DNA of 16,446 nucleotides, taken from the NCBI GenBank assembly GCA_051984675.1, contig JBPYFK010000027.1, positions 1 to 16,446 of the forward strand. Direction: 5' to 3'. Both the position numbers and the translations under genes were made by a program. Each line of letters opens with the position of its first letter. Within the stretch, counting starts at the first letter, position 1. The DNA comes from JBPYFK01 sp051984675. GTDB lineage: Bacteria > Actinomycetota > Actinomycetes > Mycobacteriales > Pseudonocardiaceae. The notes below the pieces were generated by a model that was not told the DNA's origin, made no database searches, and saw nothing but the letters and a program-made list of their open reading frames with translations. This document shows, in pieces, positions 6,872 through 13,594 of this stretch.

Positions 6872-7573
6872 CTACGCGGAGTGAAGACTGTCGTCAGGGG
6901 CATGTCCGTCGGTGCGGGCGAGTGCCGTGGCAGCGCCAAGTGCCACGAGGTCAAGGTTTCGGGGGCCAAAGCTCGGGCGGCCATAGTGAAACGACAGCAC
7001 ACCAACCACCTGGTGGTTTAGATCGAGTAGTGGGTAGGAGGCCACGGCGCGGGTCCCGGCTTCGAGCATCGGGGCCAGTGTCGGCTGTCCGGCGAAGATC
7101 GGGCTAGCGATGATGTCGTCGACCAGGACCGGTCGGCGTCTGGCCAGTGCGACGGCGCAGGCGGTGGGGTCTTTGGTCGTCACGTCGCCGAAGGAGATCA
7201 GGAACGCGTCCGTCAAGCCATACTGGGCCCGGATGCGAAGCCGGCCATCTTGTCGATCACGCAGCTGCAGGTCACAGGAATCGGCAGCCGCGCTATCGAC
7301 GGCAGCCTTCAGGATGGCCTGGAACACGGCTGGCTCGTCTGCCAGGGCGAGGAACTCAGGGTCGAACAGGACTGCCGTGGCCCCGCCCCCACGTTTGCGC
7401 GCCTCACGCAGCAGCGCCAGCCGGCTCGCCCGGACCTCCCGATCCACGTGCCCCTGCTGCAGAGTAGATGCGAGCTGCCCTCGCAGGGCTACGCTATCCG
7501 CCCGCTGGGTCGCACCTTGGCGCCGCTGCGCATCGGAGAGTTGCAGCAACCGGCGTCGGCCATCCATACCCAC
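6872..7573 (-). CDS. GAF-domain protein
   Basis: 233-residue soluble protein. Residues about 10-60 are rich in Gln, Arg and Ala and probably helical or coiled-coil. Residues about 80-222 form a GAF domain: an N-terminal helix (FQAILKAAVDSAAADSCDLQ), a central part (RPVLVDDIIASPIF), and the typical end (ASYPLLDLNHQVVGVLSFHY followed by L..ALGAATALAR). GAF domains bind small ligands or chromophores; actinobacterial ones often precede ANTAR or HATPase domains, but no output domain is present here, so it may be a truncated sensor or a stand-alone ligand binder. The start is uncertain: ATG 7573 or ATG 7567, neither with a strong RBS. It ends about 280 bp from the left att and is transcribed towards it. 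Confidence 0.7.
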   Translation of the reverse strand: MGMDGRRRLLQLSDAQRRQGATQRADSVALRGQLASTLQQGHVDREVRASRLALLREARKRGGGATAVLFDPEFLALADEPAVFQAILKAAVDSAAADSCDLQLRDRQDGRLRIRAQYGLTDAFLISFGDVTTKDPTACAVALARRRPVLVDDIIASPIFAGQPTLAPMLEAGTRAVASYPLLDLNHQVVGVLSFHYGRPSFGPRNLDLVALGAATALARTDGHAPDDSLHSA

Positions 7574-7783
7574 AGCGTCAGCATTTCACCGGCGTACCCC
7601 AGGACCAGTGCCGAAGGACCTGGAACTTGACTACTTCGACGGTCCCAGCACCCGGGGGCGCAGTCTCGAGCATGCAAGGTCCTGTCATCCGTAACGAGTG
7701 GCGGCGTGGGCGCACACCAGTTCGAAGGGCAGGCGCGTGGCCTGCCCGCACCTGCCCAACTAGGGACCGCAGAGGCTCGCGGG

Positions 7784-7848
7784 TCAAGCACCGATCACAA
7801 CGCCCAACCACAACGCATCGTGCTTACCGCAACGTGATCGGTGCTTGA
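7784..7848. repeat. 15-bp perfect inverted repeat with 35-bp spacer
   Basis: TCAAGCACCGATCAC (7784-7798) is the exact reverse complement of GTGATCGGTGCTTGA (7834-7848). It lies in a 684-bp gene-free stretch (7574-8257). An RNA stem with a 35-nt loop, a protein-binding site, or ends of a lost small insertion are all possible. A smaller hairpin, GGGCAGG/CCTGCCC, precedes it at 7727-7747. Confidence 0.7.
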
Positions 7849-7989
7849 GGCGTGAGGGGCGGTCCCGCACAATGTGCGCCCACGCCGCCACGGACGGAAC
7901 CCGGTCCTTGAACGTGAGCGTGTCACTACCGCACACGGCTAGTCGGTCTCCGTGTGAGCAACTTTGTTCCGCCGCCCTAAACGTGTGGG

Positions 7990-8090
7990 CGCGCGTGGCC
8001 GCGGCGTTCTGCGCGGCCGGCCCAACGCGACTGAGCAACGGGCCGGCCTGCGCGCTGCTGGCTCGCGCGTCCGGCCCGTTTCGGGCCGGC
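7990..8090. other. GC-rich multi-hairpin region
   Basis: GGCCGGCCC (8015-8023) pairs with GGGCCGGCC (8040-8048), extended by GCGC arms around one bulge. Right after it CCGGCCCG ttt CGGGCCGG (8071-8089) forms a perfect 8-bp hairpin. Because the two hairpins share sequence they could also form alternative pairings. Position: about 170 bp upstream of the kinase-like gene. It may be a terminator, structured leader or small RNA; no known RNA family is recognised. Confidence 0.4.
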
Positions 8091-8220
8091 TTGAAGCCGT
8101 ACAGAAAGTTCTCACAGCGGGAAGACCTCATCGGTATGCTCCGTCGGTTGATGTGCGACAGGTGTCCGCGACCTGATCCGCGACGCTTGGACGTGACGCA
8201 CCCGCTCTGCCGATGTGACT

Positions 8221-8250
8221 ACGACAACCTGCGGAAGCCAGTAGTACCGT
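8221..8250 (+). promoter_or_regulatory. Probable promoter giving a leaderless transcript
   Basis: TACCGT (8245-8250) fits the actinobacterial -10 consensus TANNNT, with ACGACA (8221-8226) as a 4/6 match to TTGACA at 18-bp spacing. The GTG start begins eight bases after the -10, where transcription would begin, and no RBS precedes it. Confidence 0.4.
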
Positions 8251-8257
8251 CCTGGGC

Positions 8258-8812
8258 GTGGCCTACCTCCTTCATCTCAACGGCCCGCCGGGTATCGGCA
8301 AGTCCACGATTGCCAAGCGATACGCCGACGAACACCCCGGAGTGCTGAACTGCGACATCGATATCTTGCGAACCTTGATCGGTGGGTGGTCGAACGACTT
8401 CTTGAAGGCTGGGTCCCTCATCCGTCCCGCTGCTCTAGGGATGATCGAGGCTTACTTAAGCAGCGGCCAGGATGTCGTGCTCCCCCAACTATTGATCGAC
8501 CCTGCTGAGATCTCGCTGTTTGAGGCGTGCGCTGTTCGGACCAACGCGCAGTTCATCGAGCGACTTCTGATGGATGATGCTGAACGATCAGTGATGCGAT
8601 TCAATCGCCGTGGGGAGAGGGACCCTGACAACAACCCGTGGCACCCCCAAGTCCAGGCCATAGTCGCAGCCCAGGGCGGCGACAACGCGCTTCGCAACCG
8701 GCACTCGGCGCTTCGAGCGTTGCCGGACCAACGCCCCGACGTGATCGTCATTCAGAGTTCTGAGGGAGCAGTGGAGGACACCTATCAGCACCTCCTTGCG
8801 TCACTCGCCTGA
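8258..8812 (+). CDS. P-loop kinase-like ATPase
   Basis: 184-residue protein of the small-molecule or toxin kinase type. The Walker A motif GPPGIGKST is at residues 9-17, directly after the first beta strand (YLLHLN). Next comes CDIDILRTLIGGW, whose Asp residues sit where chloramphenicol-phosphotransferase and zeta-toxin-like kinases place the catalytic base. An Arg-rich lid follows (RSVMRFNRRGERD). Length is usual for such single-domain kinases. GTG 8258 is the start because it immediately precedes the first strand and follows a -10 element without RBS. Substrate unknown: nucleotide, antibiotic or peptidoglycan precursor are all open. It is followed 150 bp on by an HD phosphohydrolase in the same direction. 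Confidence 0.75.
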   Translation: MAYLLHLNGPPGIGKSTIAKRYADEHPGVLNCDIDILRTLIGGWSNDFLKAGSLIRPAALGMIEAYLSSGQDVVLPQLLIDPAEISLFEACAVRTNAQFIERLLMDDAERSVMRFNRRGERDPDNNPWHPQVQAIVAAQGGDNALRNRHSALRALPDQRPDVIVIQSSEGAVEDTYQHLLASLA

Positions 8813-8950
8813 ATAGCCGCCCGACCATGCCGCCGGCGGCCATCCGGACATGCCGCATTGAGTGCATCTAGACGTCCCACACCAGGTGGCGAACGACTGT
8901 CGCAGATCACCTGTCGGACCACACAGACAGCCATTGTCGGTGATGCCGAT

Positions 8951-8956
8951 TACTGT
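8951..8956 (+). promoter_or_regulatory. -10 element upstream of the HD-domain gene
   Basis: TACTGT matches TANNNT and lies six bases before GTG 8963. No RBS precedes that start and no clear -35 box is visible. The arrangement mirrors that of the kinase-like gene and suggests a second leaderless transcript. Confidence 0.35.
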
Positions 8957-8962
8957 GATCTC

Positions 8963-9517
8963 GTGACGTTGTTCGCCTGGGCGTATGAGGTTGCGGAGTT
9001 CAAGCTAGCGGATGAGCTGCCACTGCTGTGGGCACATGTGCAAGGTGCTGCTCGTCGTGCTCGGCAGCTTAGGCCGTTGTCCGGTCGCGATGCCGACTTG
9101 CTAGAGGCTGCCGCGATCCTGCATGACATCGGCTATGCACCGGACCTCGCGTATACAGACTTCCATCCGCTAGATGGAGCTGTCTTCCTTGGGAGCATTG
9201 ACGCTCCCGTGCGTTTAGTGGATCTTGTAGCCCATCACTCATACGCTCTGCTTGAGGCAGATTTACGCGCTCTGTCCGATGAACTCACCGACTACCACGA
9301 CGAACGTGGCTCAATCAGGGACGCTTTGTGGTACTGCGATCTGACGACTGCCCCGAACGGTGACGCTGTTGATGCACGCGAACGAATCGCGGAGATTAAA
9401 CAACGGTACAGACCTGATGATGTAATGACTCAGTTCATCCTTCGCGCTTCTGGTGAGCTACTTGCTGCAACTGATCGGACTAGTCGCCGGCTTCAAGTTG
9501 TCTCGACTCTCGCGTGA
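8963..9517 (+). CDS. HD-domain phosphohydrolase-like protein
   Basis: 184-residue protein with the HD metal-binding set: His25 (LWAHVQGAARRARQL), His54-Asp55 (AAAILHDIGYAP) and Asp126 (WYCDLTT), plus FHPLDGAVFL and VDLVAHHSYA between them. This is the pattern of stand-alone actinobacterial HD proteins, which hydrolyse phosphate esters of nucleotides or related metabolites; the substrate is unknown. GTG 8963 is preferred because the conserved family sequence begins there and a -10 element lies six bases upstream; an in-frame ATG at 8858 would add 35 residues of poor coding quality. Many codons end in A or T, unlike topA or holB, which suggests transfer. All metal ligands are present, so activity is plausible. 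Confidence 0.75.
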   Translation: MTLFAWAYEVAEFKLADELPLLWAHVQGAARRARQLRPLSGRDADLLEAAAILHDIGYAPDLAYTDFHPLDGAVFLGSIDAPVRLVDLVAHHSYALLEADLRALSDELTDYHDERGSIRDALWYCDLTTAPNGDAVDARERIAEIKQRYRPDDVMTQFILRASGELLAATDRTSRRLQVVSTLA

Positions 9518-9721
9518 TGATGTGCTAGCCATCGAGCCTAAGGATTTGTGTCCATCAGACGGCCGACGATCAGCAGAAATAGCGGCCGCGTGAAATTATC
9601 CTTCCACCACGGATCGTTAGCTAGTTGCTCTCTGATGGATGAGGCTCGGAGATACTTTCGATCAAGAACCCTTCTTTTGTTAGAGCTGCGATGTTCTCTT
9701 CAAGCGGTCGATGCCATTGTC

Positions 9722-9913
9722 GGCTACGTCCGCCTGCATGATGGGCGGCACACCGCCGGCACGCTGCTCGCGGAGCAGGGTGTCCACGTCCGCACCATTC
9801 AACGGATCTTGGGGCACGCGGACGTGCGGACGACCGAGGGCTATACCCATACGAGTGATCTGGTCGTTAGGGACGCGGCCGAGCGGATGGGCAGCGCTTT
9901 GTGGGACGACTGA
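9722..9913 (+). pseudogene. int: C-terminal remnant of a tyrosine integrase
   Basis: The last 64 codons (including stop) of a phage/ICE integrase. Residues include HDGRH (catalytic His and Arg), ILGHADVRTT (second His) and Y in GYTHTSD (nucleophile), ending ERMGSALWDD. The catalytic domain's first Arg and all N-terminal domains are missing; the upstream 200 bp (9518-9721) is AT-richer and shows no integrase homology. The stop is 33 bp from the right att repeat and the gene points towards the tRNA, the usual place for int in such elements. The source of the truncation is not visible. Confidence 0.8.
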
Positions 9914-9916
9914 GCC

Positions 9917-9940
9917 GAACTGCAACCCAAAGTGCAACCC
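9917..9940 (+). repeat. Arm-type repeats near the right att
   Basis: GAACTGCAACCC (9917-9928) and AAGTGCAACCC (9930-9940), with a weaker ACGCAACC overlapping the att edge at 9942-9949. They match the motif at 6681-6703 inside the left end. Confidence 0.55.
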
Positions 9941-9946
9941 AACGCA

Positions 9947-9981
9947 ACCAGGGCGCTTCCGCTGTGCGGAAGCGCCCTGGT
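9947..9981 (-). terminator. tRNA-Thr terminator
   Basis: 16-bp perfect stem with a 3-nt loop (tgt on the plus strand), nine bases downstream of the tRNA 3' end on the minus strand. Confidence 0.8.
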
Positions 9982-10032
9982 CCTGCCTGGAGCCGCCTAA
10001 GGGAGTCGAACCCTTGACCTACGCATTACGAG
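9947..10032. repeat. att direct repeat, right copy (within intact tRNA-Thr)
   Basis: Identical to 6502-6587. It includes the terminator and the 3' half of the intact tRNA, ending exactly at the 5' edge of the anticodon loop, a favoured crossover limit for tyrosine integrases using tRNA genes. Confidence 0.9.
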
Positions 10033-10064
10033 TGCGTCGCTCTGACCGACTGAGCTAAGGCGGC
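9991..10064 (-). tRNA. tRNA-Thr (anticodon CGT)
   Basis: On the minus strand a complete 74-nt cloverleaf can be folded: acceptor GCCGCCT with AGGCGGC and discriminator T; D stem GCTC/GAGC; anticodon stem ACGCA/TGCGT with loop CTCGTAA, anticodon CGT reading ACG; variable loop AGGTC; T stem AAGGG/CCCTT with loop TTCGACT. CCA is not encoded. The gene was rebuilt intact by integration of the element on its 3' side. Confidence 0.95.
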
Positions 10065-10076
10065 GAGACGCCGTCG

Positions 10077-10082
10077 AGTGTA
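10077..10082 (-). promoter_or_regulatory. Probable -10 box of the tRNA-Thr gene
   Basis: TACACT on the minus strand, 12 bases upstream of the mature tRNA 5' end, fits TANNNT. A -35 box is not clear. Confidence 0.35.
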
Positions 10083-10131
10083 GCGGGCGCCCGTTGCGTT
10101 ACCGGCACCACCCCAGCTCGTTGACTGGTAA

Positions 10132-10157
10132 GTGACTGCCATCACTCGATCAGTCAC
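10132..10157. promoter_or_regulatory. Inverted repeat upstream of the LALTG protein gene
   Basis: GTGACTG (10132-10138) and CAGTCAC (10151-10157) form a 7-bp perfect inverted repeat with a 12-bp spacer, just upstream of the RBS. TTGACT at 10121-10126 could be a -35 box. The position suits an operator or 5'-UTR hairpin. Confidence 0.3.
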
Positions 10158-10173
10158 GGGGAAAGGGAGCTTC

Positions 10174-11730
10174 ATGCGCACACGACGTTCAGCCCGTGCT
10201 CTGTTAGCGGTGTCGGCCGCCTCGCTCGCGATCGCCGGGCCAGCGGCTCTGCCGGCCGCGGCCGACGACTCCTCGAGCTCGGTGCCGACGACGCCGGTGC
10301 CGACCCCGGTGGACCCGAACCAGCCGCCCGCCGAGGTGCCGACTCCGCAGCCAGGCCCGATCGTGGCGGACGCTGGAACTGGGGTGGGGCTGATCCGCGT
10401 GCTGCCGAACACGATTCCCACGAATTCGATCATCCCCGTGCCGGGACAGCCGAAGCAGTCGTTGCTGGAACTCGGCATGGGACTGGCGTCGGCTCGCGCG
10501 AACTCGCTCGCGTACCTGGCGCAGGAGCACGCTACCGCCGATGCCTCGCCGTACGGGTTCGCGGAGCAGGGGCGGTCGGTACCGATGCCCGGCTCGCTGC
10601 GTCAGACCGCCGACCCGGACCACCCGCAGCCCACCACCGGCGGGATGAGTCCGCCTCCGTCCCCGCTTGATGCGCTGGTGCGGATGGGGGCGCTCACCGG
10701 TAGCGCGCAGGCGCGGTGGGACGAACGGCTCGGCCCCTGCGTGCGGCCCGTTTCGGACGCTACGACGTCGCTGGCTGACCTTGCGGCGGTCAACGCGATT
10801 CCGGCGCTGCCCTCCACGCCGGACCAGCTGACCAACGCGCCCGCCGCGTTGCGCGACGCGCTCAGCGGCGGTGGCATGCGCGGCCCGCTGTCACAGCTTG
10901 GCGGACTGCTCAGTGGCGGCGGTAAGCCGTCAGCTGATGGGACGGGGTCGCTCTTGCGCATGCCGGACGCGCTGAATGCCCATTCCACTGTGGACCTTGT
11001 CGATGTTCCCGGACAGTCGGGCAAGGCCGTTCGCTCGACGTCCCGCGTGCGGGTCGCTAGCTTCCAGTTGTTCGCTGGCACACCGCAGGAAATCGACATC
11101 AACGTGGTCGGCCAGCCGACGCTGACCACCATCAGCACCGGTGACCCGAAGACGTCCACAGTGGATTACCAGGCGCCGGTGTTGCGCCTCACTCGCGCTG
11201 GAAAGGATCTGGGCACGCTGGACGCGGCGCATCCGAGCCTCGACCTGCCGATCGGTGTTCCGCTTCCAGGAGCACCACAGCCCTCAGACGTGCCACTGGT
11301 GGGGCACGCACCTGACCCACACGTGCTCGACGTCGGCGCGCTGCGGCTGGGCCTCGGCGACCTGCAGAAGGGCTTCCTGTCCGACGGGTCGCTGAAAGCC
11401 GGGGCGCACATGTTCGACCTCGAACTGCTGCGCGGCCAGCCGATCGGTATCCCGACATCGCTGGTCAAGATCTCCTTCGGCGAGCAGGCCACACGGGCCG
11501 GCGCTCCGCGCGGCGGCGTGATGTGCGAGGCGCCGCCCGGGGCCGGTGCTGGGGGGGCAGGCCCGGGCGAGGCCACTGGGCCGGGGGTCGGAGCCTCCGA
11601 CGCCGCGTTGCCCCCGCTGGCACTCACCGGTGCCTCCTACGCCACGGTTCCGCTGTTCTGGCTGGGAACCGGGTTACTGCTGGCCGGAGCGGTCCTGGTC
11701 GCCGCGCTGCCGCTGCGGAACCGGAGCTGA
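10174..11730 (+). CDS. Secreted wall-anchored protein with LALTG sorting signal
   Basis: 518-residue exported protein. Residues 1-30 are a signal peptide (MRTRRSARALLAVS..., likely cleavage after ALPAAA). Then come a Pro/Thr/Ser-rich linker (31-60), a long Gly/Pro/Ala-rich ectodomain, and a Gly/Ala spacer (about 450-475). Residues 482-486 are LALTG, followed by a hydrophobic helix and the basic end PLRNRS. This is the sorting signal layout of LAxTG substrates, which class E sortases attach to actinobacterial cell walls; no sortase gene lies in this window. Only two cysteines are seen. The ectodomain is not recognised. ATG 10174 has aaaggga five bases upstream and starts at the signal peptide. 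It is convergent with holB, with 15 bp between stops. Confidence 0.75.
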   Translation: MRTRRSARALLAVSAASLAIAGPAALPAAADDSSSSVPTTPVPTPVDPNQPPAEVPTPQPGPIVADAGTGVGLIRVLPNTIPTNSIIPVPGQPKQSLLELGMGLASARANSLAYLAQEHATADASPYGFAEQGRSVPMPGSLRQTADPDHPQPTTGGMSPPPSPLDALVRMGALTGSAQARWDERLGPCVRPVSDATTSLADLAAVNAIPALPSTPDQLTNAPAALRDALSGGGMRGPLSQLGGLLSGGGKPSADGTGSLLRMPDALNAHSTVDLVDVPGQSGKAVRSTSRVRVASFQLFAGTPQEIDINVVGQPTLTTISTGDPKTSTVDYQAPVLRLTRAGKDLGTLDAAHPSLDLPIGVPLPGAPQPSDVPLVGHAPDPHVLDVGALRLGLGDLQKGFLSDGSLKAGAHMFDLELLRGQPIGIPTSLVKISFGEQATRAGAPRGGVMCEAPPGAGAGGAGPGEATGPGVGASDAALPPLALTGASYATVPLFWLGTGLLLAGAVLVAALPLRNRS

Positions 11731-11745
11731 GGGGTCCACCCGCAA

Positions 11746-12984
11746 CTAGCCGCGGTGCAGTGTGGTGACCATCGCTTCGACGGCGATGATCGGTTTGACG
11801 TTCTGCGCGAGGGCATCCCGGCAGGCCAGGACGGCCTCCAGGCGCCGTAACGCCGACTCCGACGTCCACATCGAGGCCGCTTCGCGGACGTGCTCAGCGA
11901 AATCCGGGTGGTTCAGCCGCGCTTGCGATCCGGCCCGCACAACGAGCACGTCGCGGTAGAAGCCAGCGAGGTCCACCAACGCCAGGTCGAGCGCGTCGCG
12001 CTGCGAGCGGGTGGAGCGGGACTTCTGCCGCTTCTCCAGCTCGCGCAGCGCCGCGTTGGCGCTGCGCGTCGCGGAGGCGGTCCCCTTGCCGGTGCCTCCC
12101 CCGCCCATCGCGGTCCGCAGCTCTTCCTTTTCTTCCTCGTTACGCGCCTCGTTCGCCGCTGCCGCGTCGCTCTCCGCGGTGCGCACCAGATTGCCCGCCG
12201 CGTCGAAGACGTCCGAGAAGCGGCGCAGCGTCAACGGAATCCGCAGCACCGCCTGGCGGCGCTCGCGCGCCTCCGCGTCCGTCGCCAAGCGTCTGGCCCG
12301 CCCGATGTGACCGCCCGAGACGGACGCCGCCCAGTTCGCGAATTCGCTGTCAATGCCGTCGCGTTCGCGCAAGACTTCGGCGATGGCGGCAGCCGGCGGG
12401 GTGCGAAGCCCTACCACTCGGCATCGCGACCGGATCGTCAGCGAGACGTCCTCGGGATGATCCGAGGGCGCGCACAGCAGGAACACGGTCCGCTCCGGGG
12501 GTTCCTCCACCGCCTTGAGCAGCGCGTTCGATGCGCCTTCGGTGAGCCGGTCAGAGTCCTCGATGAGCACGACCCGCCACTGGCCGGTGCTGGGGCGTCG
12601 AGCGGCGGCCTGTACCAGCGAGCGCATCTCGGCCACGGAGATCGACAGACCTTCCGGGACGACCGCCCGGACGTCGGCGTGTGTACCGGCCAGGACGGTC
12701 CGGCATGGCGGACAGGAACCACACCCTGGGGTGCCGTCCGGTGCCGTGCACTGCAACGCGGCGGCGAAGGCGCGTGCTGCGACCGATCGGCCGGACCCGG
12801 GCGGTCCCGTGAACAGCCAGGCGTGCACCATCGCGCCCGGTGGGGCGGGTTCACCGCGCGCTTGCAGCGCTGCCGCGCGGGCAGCACCGGCCAGCATCCG
12901 AACCGCGTCGGGCTGCCCGACGACATCGGCCCAGACGCCGGTTACCGGCACCGACTCGGTGGGTGCGGGGTCGACCGTTCGCAC
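11746..12984 (-). CDS. holB: DNA polymerase III subunit delta'
   Basis: 412-residue clamp-loader subunit that helps load the sliding clamp during replication. Visible parts: GVWADVVGQ (17-24); P-loop GPPGSGRS (60-67) with Arg in place of the ATP-binding Lys, as usual for delta'; zinc module cysteines 79, 88, 91 and 94; Walker B-like VVLIEDSDRL (138-147); LLKAVEEPP; and the SRC motif region IRSRCRVV. A charged Glu/Gly-rich linker (about 288-310) precedes the C-terminal collar. GTG 12984 is used; TAGAGT just upstream could be a -10 element for a leaderless message. GTG 12951, nearer the conserved start, is an alternative. It is probably read separately from the membrane-protein gene 37 bp upstream or coupled to it. 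Confidence 0.9.
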   Translation of the reverse strand: MRTVDPAPTESVPVTGVWADVVGQPDAVRMLAGAARAAALQARGEPAPPGAMVHAWLFTGPPGSGRSVAARAFAAALQCTAPDGTPGCGSCPPCRTVLAGTHADVRAVVPEGLSISVAEMRSLVQAAARRPSTGQWRVVLIEDSDRLTEGASNALLKAVEEPPERTVFLLCAPSDHPEDVSLTIRSRCRVVGLRTPPAAAIAEVLRERDGIDSEFANWAASVSGGHIGRARRLATDAEARERRQAVLRIPLTLRRFSDVFDAAGNLVRTAESDAAAANEARNEEEKEELRTAMGGGGTGKGTASATRSANAALRELEKRQKSRSTRSQRDALDLALVDLAGFYRDVLVVRAGSQARLNHPDFAEHVREAASMWTSESALRRLEAVLACRDALAQNVKPIIAVEAMVTTLHRG

Positions 12985-13021
12985 GTCACGTAACTCTACG
13001 GGTCCGCACCGACGGAGCTGG

Positions 13022-13507
13022 TCACGGTCGCATCAGGCCGAACTCCTGGAGCAGGCTGAGCAGGATTCCGAAGGCCAACGCACCGAAGAACAGCAGCGCG
13101 ACCAGGAAGCCAACGATCTGCCCCGCGCGGCTCGTGTCACTCTGCGGTGCGGACTCTGGGGACGCCGGGCGCGGGCTGACTTGCCCGGACTGACCCGGTA
13201 GCTGGGACCCGCCGGGCCGCTGGGCATACGCGGGTTCGCGCGACTGTGACTGCGAACGCGACGGCGAACGGGACTGCGACTGGGAACGCTGCCGTCGCGG
13301 CTTCCCACTCCCGCCGGTCGTCTTCTGGGCGGGCTCGTCAGGCTTCGGCGGTGGCACCGGTTCCGCTACGCGCATACGCGCCCGAGCGCGTGCCCGCAGT
13401 TCGATGTGGGGCGTGAGCGCATCGGGATAGGTCCCCGGCGCGGGCGGCGCCTGCGTGCCATCCGGGCCGAAGAGAGCATCGCGGACCGGCTGGTTCTGCC
13501 CTGGCAT
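13022..13507 (-). CDS. Single-pass membrane protein with Ser/Arg/Gln-rich stretch
   Basis: 161-residue protein between topA and holB. The N-terminal half is Pro/Ala-rich with an Arg-Ala run (40-45). Residues 74-90 alternate Ser with Arg or Gln (RSQSQSRSPSRSQSQSR). Residues 130-152 are one strongly hydrophobic helix (IVGFLVALLFFGALAFGILL), leaving an eight- or nine-residue tail. There is no signal peptide, so the likely topology is a long disordered cytoplasmic region with a C-terminal anchor. ATG 13507 has GGAGA five bases upstream. Function unknown. The low-complexity stretch could bind nucleic acid or be a phosphorylation target; both are guesses. Confidence 0.65.
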   Translation of the reverse strand: MPGQNQPVRDALFGPDGTQAPPAPGTYPDALTPHIELRARARARMRVAEPVPPPKPDEPAQKTTGGSGKPRRQRSQSQSRSPSRSQSQSREPAYAQRPGGSQLPGQSGQVSPRPASPESAPQSDTSRAGQIVGFLVALLFFGALAFGILLSLLQEFGLMRP

Positions 13508-13528
13508 GATCGTCTCCTGATCCCGTCA

Positions 13529-13555
13529 GCGGAAACCCACGATGTGAGTTTCCGC
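13529..13555 (-). terminator. Hairpin after topA
   Basis: GCGGAAAC (13529-13536) and GTTTCCGC (13548-13555), an 8-bp perfect stem with an 11-nt loop, 40 bp past the topA stop. It could end topA transcription or attenuate read-through to the membrane-protein gene. Confidence 0.5.
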
Positions 13556-13594
13556 CCCGCGCCCCAGAAGACGCCAGTGCCGGCGCGACAGAGA

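Larger units (their letters stand above)
6588..10032. mobile_element. Decayed 3.4-kb integrated element at tRNA-Thr
   Basis: Bounded by the 86-bp direct repeats. Inside each end are repeated GAACTGCAACC-type motifs (6681-6703 and 9917-9940), as expected of integrase arm sites. The right end retains only the last 64 codons of a tyrosine integrase, pointing at the tRNA. No excisionase, replication or transfer genes are visible. Cargo: a GAF-domain gene (minus), a P-loop kinase-like gene and an HD-domain gene (plus). Lower third-position GC in the HD gene than in holB/topA suggests a foreign origin. Excision would need an integrase supplied in trans. Confidence 0.75.

Noticed and set aside
7845..8348. 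Open frame of 167 codons on the plus strand
   Set aside because: No RBS or motif, odd amino-acid composition, and it overlaps the start of the kinase-like gene in another frame; it also contains the hairpin region.
11890..12993. 367-codon open frame on the plus strand opposite holB
   Set aside because: Arg-rich antisense shadow of a high-GC gene; holB motifs on the minus strand are decisive.
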